Assembly (NCBI GenBank): GCA_009792885.1
Contig: WMCF01000018.1
Location: 12,265,629-12,329,628 of the forward strand
Length of the DNA stretch: 64,000 nucleotides
DNA from: Eremophila alpestris peregrina
Lineage: Eukaryota; Chordata; Aves; Passeriformes; Alaudidae
Reading direction: 5' to 3'
A model generated the notes under the pieces. The model searched no databases and was not told the DNA's origin. It saw nothing but the letters and a program-made list of their open reading frames with translations. Each line of letters begins with the position of its first letter. The first letter of the stretch is position 1. A program made the position numbers and the translations under genes. Below, one piece after another: positions 23,741-35,700 of this stretch.

Positions 23741-26700
23741 TTTGATTTAGGGGTGTCTCTAACATTGTCACACTGTGACTCTCAGAGCCTCTCCTGTGCA
23801 CTTTGCCTCCACCACCAGGAAAGTGCCACTGAGCTCAGAGCCAGGGTTTCTCCTCCTGCCCCAGTTTCTTTGCTGAGTTCCCCACAGCTGGGCACTGTTC
23901 AGGGCTTCCCATTCCCAAAATATCCCTCATAGTTTGGCAAGAAGCCTTTTCCTAGCAGTGCCCTGCATTCTAACATGGGTTGGGTTGGGTTAGGGAATTG
24001 CCATAGACACCAAGTGGAACATTACTCATATTTCATAGATCCTTAGAAATTATGGATGGAAAAGGACTTTCAGGGTCATTTCTTTCTATGGCAGATTAAT
24101 CACTGCTATATATATTTATATTTGCTGTAATACTTTTTCCAGGTTTTGTCTGGTCCAGTGACACCTCTCCCCTGATAATACATTCCACTTTCTAGCAGCT
24201 CTTATTATAAGGGATTTTTTTTGTTGCATTCACCTTCCATTTGCTATTTTTTGTCCTGTTATCCATTGCTGAAGTTGATTTTTTGACTGGAGTTCCTGTT
24301 CCTTGCTACATATTCATCTCTGTTATAATGCCCTAAATATTTTTCATGCTCCTTTAGGCATTTTTTGTCTGCAGCTTGTACTCTCTGCTAAATACTTTTA
24401 TCTTTCCTGCTCTGAACTTTTGCAGTTGTTTTTCTGTTAGGTTTTACTGGTTTCTTTTATATTTCCTCCATGTATTTAGGGGTGTCTCTGACATTGTCAC
24501 ACTGTGACTCTCAGATAACAGGGCAAGAACTGCCACCTTTTGCTGCTGGCCTGGTCCTCAGCATTATAAAATCACAGTACAGGTGAACCCATTGTGTTAG
24601 TGAAAATTCTGCTTTTTCTCTTTCATAGGTTCCAAAATAAAAGGCCCTGAAAACTTCTTTATAGAAATAAGAAATCCCTAGAAGAAAAAAAAAATACAGA
24701 TCTTTAAAGAAGTCCCTTAAATCCTTTAAAAATACGTTCAGGGATTTAGTTGTTTGGTTTTTTTATTCTTTTAGATATCTGACACTTTCAAAATATTACT
24801 GTGTAAATATTATAAGGACCACAACACTTTCAAAATATTTTGACAGCGTTATGGTCCTTAAAGGATTGATATTCGTGCTCTCTGTTGTTAACAGGAATAA
24901 AAAAAGCTTATTTTCCATGTGAGAACTGGGCCAATATCTGTCAATTATAGATGGTTGAGTGCCTAAAACTGTAAAGGTCCTCTCCCATCTTTTTTTCCTG
25001 CACATCCCCAGCCACAATCTGGGCTGATCTGCATGAGGAGACTGGCAGAGAACCTTGGCCATGAGTTTCTGAGCAGGTCCTGAGCAGGATTTGGTGTTCC
25101 CTCAGTCAGGGTAAGCAGCAGAGCAGAGCACAAGCCAGCCAGGGGGTTTCTGGGCTGCACTGATGATTTCTCCACAGAGAATAATTCGATGCCTGTTGAA
25201 GGTTAATATGTCTCATTTCATAGGGAATATTAATTAAAATACCAGTTTTAATGCTGTTTTTTAAAAGTGACATTGAATTTCCAGCTGAAAGGAAAAACAG
25301 TTCCAGCAAAGTTGTGTAATGTAATTTATGCACCCAGCAGTTTTGCTTGGCTTCAGTCGTTCCTACTGTGCATTTTGGTGTAAAAGGAGGTTTTCTAGGA
25401 ATATTCTGTTTGCCTGGTGGGCTGCAATATTCCAGTGTTATGCACAAATTCAGTGTGTGGGATGGGATGGCTTTGTCTAAAATAACACCTGGCAATTTGG
25501 TGAGCAGTAAAGTTTTGATCCTGGGAGGTGCTGAGCAGTTCCTAAAAGCCCTCACCACATGGACAGCCAGTTCTGAGGAGTGAGGGCTGAGCTCCCACGG
25601 CCGGGTCACGTTGGACATGATCCAGCCAGAAAGGCCCAGATTATCCCAGGATTATCCTCAATGTGTGTGTGTGAGCAATGCCTGAGGAATCAATGCAGTT
25701 TTTCCCACCGTGAGAGGAAGAGGATGCGTTGGGGTGGCATTTCTGGAAAGTAGGAGTTGAGTCAGAGTTCCGGACAAAAGAGCGGAAAGGAGCAGCCCAG
25801 GGGTAAATCACATTGGCACATTTCCTTCCACCTTCGTCTGGGGTCTCTGCTTTGTCCTTCAGGCCACACCTTGCATCATCTCCAAGTGCTTTGGAGTGAT
25901 TTTGGGTGCAGGAAACAGAGTAAGAACAGTGCTGGAGCAGCCCAGGGGTAAATCACATTGGCACATATCCTTCTGCCCTTTGTCTGGGATCTCTGCTTTG
26001 TCCTTCAAGCCACACTTTGCATCATCTCCAGTGCTTTGGAGTGATTTTGGGGGCAGGAAGCACAGTGAGAACAGTGTTGGAGCAGCCCAGGAGTAAATCA
26101 CATTGGCACATTTCTTTCCACCTTCGTCTGGGATCTCTGCTTTGTCCTTCAAGCCACACCTTGCATCATCTCCAAGTACTTTGGAGTGGGTTTGGAGGCA
26201 GGAAGCACAGTGAGAACAGTGTTGGAGCAGCCCAGGGGTAAATCACATTGGCACATTTCCTTCTGCCCTTTGGGATCTCTGCTTTGTCCTTCAAGCCACA
26301 CCTTGCATCATCTCCAAGTGCTTTGGAGTGATTTTGGGGGCAGGAAGCACTTTAAGAACAGTGTTGGAGCAGCCCAGGGGTAAATCACATTGGCACATAT
26401 CCTTCTGCCCTTTGTCATCTCTGCTTGTCCTCCATCCACCCTCTGCATCATCTCCAGCTTCCCCCAGAGCTCTGGAGTGGGTTTGGAGGCAGGAAACACG
26501 GTGAGAACAGTGCAGCCACACCTTCCTGGAGGGAGGAACCCAGCCGTCCTGGAGGGGTTCTGATCCCTTACTCCAGGGAGTGAGCCTGGGTTTGACTCAC
26601 ACCACTGGCAGCAGAGGAATGTCTGTCCAACAAAACGGGCTCATCCCTGGGGAATACGGATTGGACTCGCCCACGGATGAACACAGAGGTTGTGGTGGCC

Positions 26701-29700
26701 AAATCAGGAGTGAAAACCTTCAAGTGCCTGGAGTTGTGTAACACCTTTTATAACATAATGCTTGGACCGGAAAAAAGGGGCCTAAAATAAAAGTTACAAA
26801 CTATTGTGACTTGTGGTGCCAATGGATTTATGGCAGCAGAGCCCGTGGTGTAACATCTGTGGGGCTGCCATTCGCCCTTTTAGTATTTTTCCAGCACTCC
26901 ATAGGAAGAGGCACTTTGCAATTACTGGAAGTGACAAATGGCTTCTGGATCATTTCTTTATTTTTGGAAAGGAGGTAAATCTGGATAGGTCCAGACTGTT
27001 GCCTGAAATGCAGTCAGTCAGTTGAGAATTTGCATCAGAGGATCACTGAGTTGTCTTCCAACTCAAAATTCCATGACTCTGTGGAATTACTTACTCCTTA
27101 AAAAAAAAAATCAGTTGTGTGCAGGTAGCACAAGGAATTTGTTTTACCACTGTTTATCCCTCAGATTACTTTACCAGGAGGCAAAATCTCTGTGGGTTCA
27201 CCAGAAACCTGTTTTTTTAATTCCACTTTTTTTTTTTTAATAATAAGATGAGATAAGAGAATACCCCATCCTCAGTGTAAGCTTTTATCTCTCAGTTTAA
27301 CAGTTGATATCAGTTTTCAGGAAGATGGTTTATATTGCTGGTACCTGTCAGGTTACAGTGGTTTGGACTGTTAAAAATCTGAGGTTTCTGACAGGAAACG
27401 AAAGACCACGAATATACCACATCCTTAAAGAGTTGAATTAACTCTTAATTAACTAAGAGCTGAAGGCCCAAACCAGACAGAGTGGGTACTTCATGGATGG
27501 TGAAGAGAGCAGAGGTTTGGATTCATCTCCACTGATGTGAATTGATTAAATGCCAAAATCTGGGAACTCTTTTCTGTGCTTTATGTAGTGTCATGTGGGT
27601 GCTGTGTATTTTTATTTAATAGACTTTTATCTCCTTTTTTTTTATTTTTTTTTATTTTACTGATTCTTGTTTATTTTGCTGACAGCAGTTTAGAGTTGCT
27701 GAACATAATGGTGAGTTCACACAGGTGGCACTGAGCTCCTTGGAAATTCCACTGGGAATTTCATACTCCAAAATCTCTGGTGAAGAGCAGTAGGAACAAA
27801 GCAGCTCCATTTTTATTATAATTCTGATTTTGTAGCTGGACATAAATATTCATTCATAGCCTGTGGGTGAGCTTTGTGTTCAGGTGAGCCCAGGAACTTC
27901 AAACCTGTTATTATAATAATTCTTGTTTTATATAAAAACCTTCTCAGCAAAGATTTCACATTGTCACATTGAGTAAAATTCAGCAGGACAAGTGCAGATT
28001 CATGTGTGAGGGAATCCACTTCTATCAGAAGTGAACACTTCTATTAGAAATGACCCTTCCAATGCCAGGTTTCCCATCTACATGTTTTATATCTGTCAGT
28101 GGTCACAAATCTGTCACCTCTTCACCAGTTAATTTTTCATATTGCACATGTTCAAATCAAATCAGATGCAGGTTTTCACTAAAAAGGAAATCTGGGGAAA
28201 TTAAGTGTATGAGCCTCTGTTACCTCTGTCAGCCAGACTTGCCAACATGATAGAATTTGTATTAAATCCTCATGACAAGACCTTTTTCCCATAGAACAAT
28301 TTTGCCTAACATTGATTGTGATCATGTCCTTTGCATCTTTACAATTGCTTGTAATAATTCTGGTTTTATAATTGTGCCCCAAAGCTGCTCCACATAGAAT
28401 GGCCTCTTTTACCCTTTTGCAAACAGCAATTAGAGGTTATTTTTTAATAATCTACTCTGCAGATTTTACTCGCTCATTCCAAGAGTATTGGACATGTCTG
28501 CCTGTTCTACATCCAGTAAGAAAAGCTGTTGTAATCTGGCAATAAAAATGGGTTTTACCACCACAGTCACCTTCAGGCCACTGATGTTTAATTTTCCAGC
28601 CCCTTTGTTTACCTGACCTCATGTGAGTGTTGGTGTAAATAGGAAATGGTGAGTGCACATCCATTATTGTGCCAAGGAGCTCCCTCCCTGCAAGCTCAGC
28701 TCCCCTCTGTGAATCCATTTTCCTACAATGCTTGGAGGCCAGGGAGGAATGTTCAAATATTTAGAGAAAGTACTGTATAGTATGTTTAGAATGAAGCAGA
28801 TTTTCTTCCTGCCCCGTTTTCCTGCCGTGATGGATGACTTCCCCCTTCCCTAAGTGGTTTTGCACCTACAGTAAATTTTCCTGGAACAGCAGCCCTCTGC
28901 TGAAATGGAAATTGCAATAAATGTCCTGGCTGTTTCTCGAGAAGCATTCAGTTCCCCTCAAGGAGGGGAACTTAGTGTTTCTTGAGAAACCAAGTTCCCC
29001 TCAAGGAGGGGAACCTCCACCTGCAAAAATACCCCACTTGAGTAGAAAACACCCAACATTAATCTTGGATGTCAGAGCTTTCCTCAGCCTGATGGGAATT
29101 CCCAGCCTTGGGAATTCAGAGCACTTTGCATCCTGGGCTTGGCTCTTCCTGCAATGGGTGTAGAACCAACATCTTTTACACTTTCCAGAGAGAATTAACA
29201 CTACAAAAACAGGTGCCAGGTGAGCTGGATGTGAATTGTACCTTGTATTTTCATTTATGAATGGAAACTGTTGTGCTGCATTAAGTGTCAGAGTCACAGA
29301 ATCCCAGAATGGTTTTGTTGGAAAGGACCTTAAAAATCATCCTGCTATGGGCAGGGACACCTCCCACTAGACCAGGTTGCTGCAAGCTCTCTCCAACTTG
29401 GCCTTGAAAGGTTTTAAAACCCTTACAAAATTATATAGAAATGGATTGACTGGGAAGAAACACTGGAAAAGAAGGGAGGATAGTGTGCAGTCTCAGACAA
29501 AACAAAAAATGTGGCTTTTGGTTATGCCTGAGTGACATGACTTGGCTGTAAAAATATTTTATTGGTGAATCTTTTGTCATTAAGACCCTTTCCTTGACCA
29601 GGAGAGAGGAAAATAGTAGCAAGCAGCTATGGGAAGGGAATCTCAGCTGAAATTCCTGTTTAGGAAACACCAAGGGGAGATCTGACTGTGCTGTAAAATA

Positions 29701-32700
29701 CACCCCAATCAACTCTATTCAATTCTATATCACATAAAAATACAGTAATACTCATTGGAGCTCAGTGCTGCTTATGCCACTACACAAATTTGCTCTCAGC
29801 CCTCTTTATTTTTCTTGACCTGCTGGGCCTCCCATTTATTTTTACCTGAAGTTCCTAGAATGTGGCTGATTCATTTCCATTCTGCCTGGCCTGAATTGGG
29901 GCCACCCACATTTTGTTGCCTCAATCCTTTAACTTATTTATAGCTAAAAAGAGAAGTGTTACTGCTCTTATAGTACCAAATACTATCTGTGAGAAAGCTG
30001 CCAAAATGCCTCTAAACTGGGCAGATCCTGAGTGTGATATGTCTGTGTCCTGGTTTTATTATTTCATACTCTGAAAAGGAAATTCAGCTCATGGAAAGTA
30101 TGTGGCATGACAGCAGTGGTTGCTGTAATATCGTGCATACAAAGAATGTTGCTGAGGAAATTATTCCATACTATTTTTGAAAAGTTTTGTCAGTGCAATA
30201 CCTTTTTTCCAAAGCCAAAGCCAATGATACAGTATTGCTTTTTTTGGGAAAAATTAAAAAAAAAAAAAAAAGTCCATTTTTAGTGTTTTTAGAAATAGTT
30301 ACCTCAAAACTTTTCCTTGATTCTGAATTCGTTTTGGTGTGATTTCAACAGGAAGAATAAAAGCCAGCTAGTCTCCAACAATCTGATGTTTTATTTCAGC
30401 TCTGACTTCACAGCCAAATTTAAATGCTTAGTCCTTTTACTAGTTCTTCATATGAATTTTAACCTTTTAATTGTGTAATACACAATTAAATCACAAGAGG
30501 AGTCGAACTGATCCCTCTTAGTGGATTCAAATAATACCCTGGTAAAGGAGCCAGTCTAAGACCTATTCCCACTGTTACTATTTGCATATTTCAAGTAGTT
30601 TAATGACTAATTTGAATCTTACCCTGATCATTGTCAGGGATGTAAATTTTATTTTATGACCTGATCTGTCATGTCACACAAATGAAATGAGATTGATGCT
30701 GGAACAGGACTGAAACAGCTCTGCTCTGGCTGCTTTTGCTGCTGAACTCCTGGAGTGCATATTTCTTCCATTGAAAAAGGCTTTTCTCTAAGACCATTTT
30801 TTTCTTAGATAATACATTCATTTTATAAATATAAATATAAATAAATATAGATATAAATATAGATATAAATATAGATATAAATATAGATATAGATATAGAT
30901 ATAGATATAAATATAAATATAAATATAAATATAAATATAAATATAAATATAAATATATGTGCACACACATATAAAAGTTATATCCTTGTGTGGGAATGGT
31001 GCCTATTTCTTGTTTATTCAAATAACTTTTCTCATTTAAAATGAACATTTTGTCCTTCATTTCTTGATTAATTTTCATGTAGGAGGTCTCCAACATCCAC
31101 TGGCTATAGAGAAGACCAGATGAAAGAAGTCCTGGACTTGGGTAAGTTATGTCAAGTTTCAATTTTGCTTTGCCATCTTTTGTATTCAGAGCAGCTGTGG
31201 CCAAATAAATATGTAGGAGTGGCTTCTTTTGTAACTCACAGTTGATTTAGAGCAATTGCATTTGCTATTAACTTTTGGATAAGACAAAGAAATCATTAGG
31301 AAATAATCAAACAAAGGCTGGCTTGTGTATTTTTATCTGCCCTTTCTGGCTAAAACTGTATTTTCCTTTTTATAAAGACAATAAATGTTAATTTTCATAT
31401 TGATAACCCCCTAGCACTGAGTGTGCTGGGGAAAACAATTCTCTCCATCCAACACTTGATTTTTTTTTCCTTCAGTTGATATTGAGGATGAAGAGACAAC
31501 TGGAGAAGTTCAGAAGACTCCAGATCTTTCAACACTCTATATGCTTCAAATAGTATCAAAAGCAATTGATATTTCTCTTGCAAAAGTAAGACTAATTATG
31601 GTAAACAAGAATAGATTTGTGAGGTTGTTGAGTTTCCTTAGCTGAAGCTGCAGTGGGTTGCTCTGTCTTTTATCCAGGTGACAAAGTAATTTAGGGATGC
31701 CTAAATTCAGAAGAACACCCTCATCCATTGAGCCCACATGAAGCACAGATAACAGATTTAATTAATTAAGCTTATTTCCTTAATGCCTCTAGTCATTTAT
31801 TCATGTGCTTATTCTCCAGTCCTTTCAACTGACAGTGGTTTAATATTCCTCTGTCACTGCTTCTGCCTTGCTTATCTCCCCTAGTTTGAGTAGATTTGAA
31901 ATTATTAAACACTTTTCCTTCCCATTCAGACAGAGGAGAAAAAAACCCAGAGCAAATAAGGAGGGAGTATCCCAATTTAATTTCTAGATCAAAGAGCTTG
32001 CAGTAACTCTACCAGCCCTGAGCAGTCTTTTTAGCATGAATGCCATTTATTCAGTGTGGCTGTTGCTGATGGTTGTGGTCTGCAGTTGTTCAGGGCCAAG
32101 GTCTGGATTTGTGCCACCTGAAATACAGAAATCAAAGATTTAATTCACATTTATCTCGTCCAGGGTCCTTCTCTCCCTCATGCCACCACTGGTTGCTCTT
32201 CCAGCTGTTAAGTTTCAGGCAGTGTTCTGGGATGCTTTCATGGGAAACTCTGCCCCAGACATTAGACATAAATATTTTCCAGGGCAGAGCAGCTCCCAGC
32301 ATTATGAGTGGAAGGAATATGGCAGGAAAAGGAAAATATTGCTCCTTTTCATTGGGGTGTTGCTATTTACAGTATGGATAAAACAGAAGAGGCTGGTTGC
32401 ACAGAGTTAGTCATTACCCTTCCACACTCCTCCTTTCTCTTCTACAAATTACTGGGTTCTGGATTTGTTTTTAAAATGGGATTTTTTTTCTTTCTTTCTT
32501 TTATAGGAATTAAAGAATCTTCTGTTTGGCTCTAGTCTTTGTTGCTTCAGTGAAGAATGGAAAATGCAGAGTTTCACATTTAACAATATCCCACAGCTAA
32601 AATACGGCATTGTGCAGAAAAAGGTGCTGTAAATTCCTTCCTAACAGTGATCTGTGCTTTTTACACTGGCTTTACAAAGGCTGTGTGTTTCAGCAGGGAA

Positions 32701-35700
32701 AAAAAATCAGTTTTCTAAAGACTTTTCTCTTTCTTTAAACTCTGTCACCTTGCCAAGTTGTGATGGGAGACTTGTGATGGATGGAGGGAAATGTGAAGGA
32801 GCTGCAGAAAGTGTGCAAATGTGTGTGTGTGTGGTGGGGGGAGGAAGAGGAAAGCCAGTGGTGGTAAAAGAATAAAAGGGAGTAAACCAAGGGTGGAGTT
32901 TAATAGAAAAATGGTCTATGGGGCCAAACAAATTTAAGATGCAGCTTGATCTGACTCAAAATGGGATGTAGCAAGATTTGCCTGGAAAATCACATGGAGA
33001 TTTTTACTTCCTGAAGGTATTGGGGTCAGGTGATGAGGTTCATTCCTAAAATAAAGGGAGCTTGCAGGCTCCCTGGGACACTGTCCCTGCAGCCACCTTT
33101 CTGTCATTCTGGCCTGCAGCCACAAGATCCCAACGCCTCCCTACAATGAGTTTTTTTCATCACTTCCCTGGCAGCATCCAGAAGATGTCCAGCAGGTCCC
33201 TGTGGTGACCACAGCTGGTGAAACCACCCTGCCATGGCTTGGGCCAGCCTGGACAGAATGTCCCCAGTTCAGAGAGATTTTTGGTGCTTTGTGAACCAGG
33301 GCATTCAGTGATTGCTCTGAGCTGTCCCTTTCAGCCCTGCCTGAGCTCCTGGCTCACAGACACTGCTTCACCCCTCTCTGCTGTGTTTTGCTCACCTTTG
33401 GTTCCACAGTCTGTCGTGTTTTAGGGCAAATTTGGGAGGAAACTTCTGAATGGGGTCCCTCAGGGAAGCAAACCCAAATGGCCTCTCCCCTGATCGGGCC
33501 GGGAAAAAAATCTCCTTAGAGAGAAGTGGAAAAAAACTATTTATTTAACAGAGTGCATAAAACAAGCATGAAAATGAATAATATGAAACAATAAATCCTG
33601 GCAAAAGTGAGAAAGTCCTTGCTGTGGGAGCTTGGCTCAGTCTCTTATCAGCCCCTCTGGCTCTGGAAAATGCCGCGGCCCAGGCTCAGGTGTGAGCTCT
33701 GGTGCTCCTGTGGGTTTTCAGTCCAGAGCAGGTTTGAACAGTCCCTAGGAAAAGGGAAAAAACAGTCCAGGGAACTTCTCTGCCTCAGCTAAACTAACTA
33801 AAAGCAGAGGAGATCTCTGTCTGTCTGTGCTTCAGACAAACACAGTCCAGCAGAATGTGGAGTGAGTGAGAGCTGCTTTCTGATAACAAACTCTGCACTT
33901 CTCTTTCTCCGCCTTCCCTCTTAGAACCAGCCTTAAAGATACAGAACACAACATCCAACACAGACAGGACAGGTGATTTGGGGATACAAGCATCATAAAG
34001 TTATCCTAGGACACAGGCTCAGCCCCAGGGTCATGGAGATGCCCCCAAAATCCGCCAGATGCCTTGGAAGAATGGATGCTCCCCAACTCTGCCTCATGCT
34101 TTTGTGCCAGCCCTGTGGCTGTGCTCATGTTCCTGGGGTGTGTCCACACAAGGTATTTCCCCTCAGGAGCAGGGATCTGAGGAGTTCAGTAAATATTTGG
34201 AGGCTCCTCTGTACAAAGCACTCCTTTTTTAAGGATGTGGAATATTCGTGGTCTTTCGTTTCCTGTCAGAAACCTCAGATTTTTAACAGTCCAAACCTGT
34301 GCTTCTACAGAAACTCTTCATCTGGCCTGAGAGAAGTGGACCATTTCTACAGAAATGAGAGGAAGAGAGGCTTGGAGGCAAGGACAATGGCTAATAAACA
34401 TGTCATTCAGATGTTTAATTAACTTACCTCATCTAGTTAAATATTTCTCAGAAGAAAGCTGCTTATCTTACAAAGCCTAGCGGAAAAAGCAGATATTAAA
34501 TCTTAATTTAAACTCCAAAAGGAACTGTGCCAGTGGTGGTCACTGGCCCACAGTAAATGGTACTTTGGTGTTTCCAGCCTGGAGAAAGGATATCTCATCA
34601 CTTCCAGCCACTCACTGGCCATTGAATTCCCCACCATGAATTGCAGTGCAGCAATGGTGTTTTGCTTAGATTGTGCCTGTATTTCCTCCTCACTTCCAAA
34701 ATGCAATTCAGCTGAACAACTGTTTGGTTCTTTCTTCTGTTAAGTTTTTGTGGTGCTGTAAGAAGATATTTAGAATAAATCCTGTCATTTGTATTTTGTC
34801 CCTGATGGACTGACACAAACCTTGCTTTTTTCCCTTGATATATTTCAGATTTTAGATGATTCACTCATCAGTTATTTAAATAAATCTAGAGAGGCAGAGT
34901 ATTTATGATGTAAATGAGAAATGGGAAGGTGTCAACATCCAAGCTGTTTCCTGATTCCAGGAATTAGGTTATTTTCTAAATTCCATCCTGCATTTACCTG
35001 CAGGTCCCTTTCCCTTGGTGCTGCACTTTGGACAATCAGAATTAAACTTTAATCACATTGCTGCAGTGCTGGCTGCCCTTTCCCTTCTTCTGCAGGGTTT
35101 TGAGAGGAGTTTCATGGGTGGCATTGTGGTGTCAGCCTTGTGTCCTGCATGCAGCCCAAACCAGCCATCAGTCTGCTGTCCATAAAATTTAAGGTTAATA
35201 TGGCATTTCTTGGTACTGGGATTTTTGTCCTCGGAGATTGGTAATTTGAAAGATTCAAGTTTTCTTGGTTTTCTTTCTCTTCCCCAGTGAGAGAGGGAGA
35301 GAGAGGGAGGATCTGAGGTGCAGAGGGCTGTGCTGAAACCTGAAATCTTTGTTTAGTGATGCAGGTGGGAACTTGGAGTTGCTGAGAGGAGGTGCAAGAG
35401 CAAGGCTTGTTTTCAGTCCTTGAAAAAAAAAAGAATCAGGTTTGATTTCTTTCTGAAAATTAAACTGCAGCTCAGTAGGGTTCAGGAGATTTTTAATTCA
35501 TACATCCCAGATTTAAATACAACCCCACATTTCTTTTCACATTATAGATGTCTAGGCCTTTTCAGGAAAAATAGGCAGGAACCACAAAACTGCTAAAAAG
35601 CACTGATTTTCACTGGCTTGCACAGAACCCCAGAGCCACAGAGAGCACTGTGAAGTCATGGCTGGAAGGAGAGAGATGAAAGGATGGCTTTGGGCTGCAT

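Larger units (their letters stand above)
18130..31082 (+). other. MINDY4 intron 5
   Basis: 12,953 bp. It holds a CR1 split by an LTR, further CR1 pieces, a probable LTR (23265-23650), TTTA and TATAAA microsatellites, a 42-bp direct repeat pair, a 145-bp tandem array and one arm of a 70-bp inverted repeat. Stretches 20146-21222, 22097-23264, 24516-25788 and 29413-30824 show nothing I recognise, and no nested gene was found. Confidence 0.85.

Noticed and set aside
25789..26515. CRISPR-like array
   Set aside because: Units are 145 bp and nearly identical throughout, with no short repeat/variable spacer pattern; this is a eukaryotic intron minisatellite.
27395..27405. Interferon-response-like GGAAACGAAAG inside the 70-bp inverted repeat
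   Set aside because: It fits a short IRF core but not a full ISRE, and an 11-bp match is expected often by chance; not claimed as a site.
30669..31204. Long minus-strand frames with FIFIFI or LYLYLY repeats
   Set aside because: They are translations of the TATAAA microsatellite next to exon 6.
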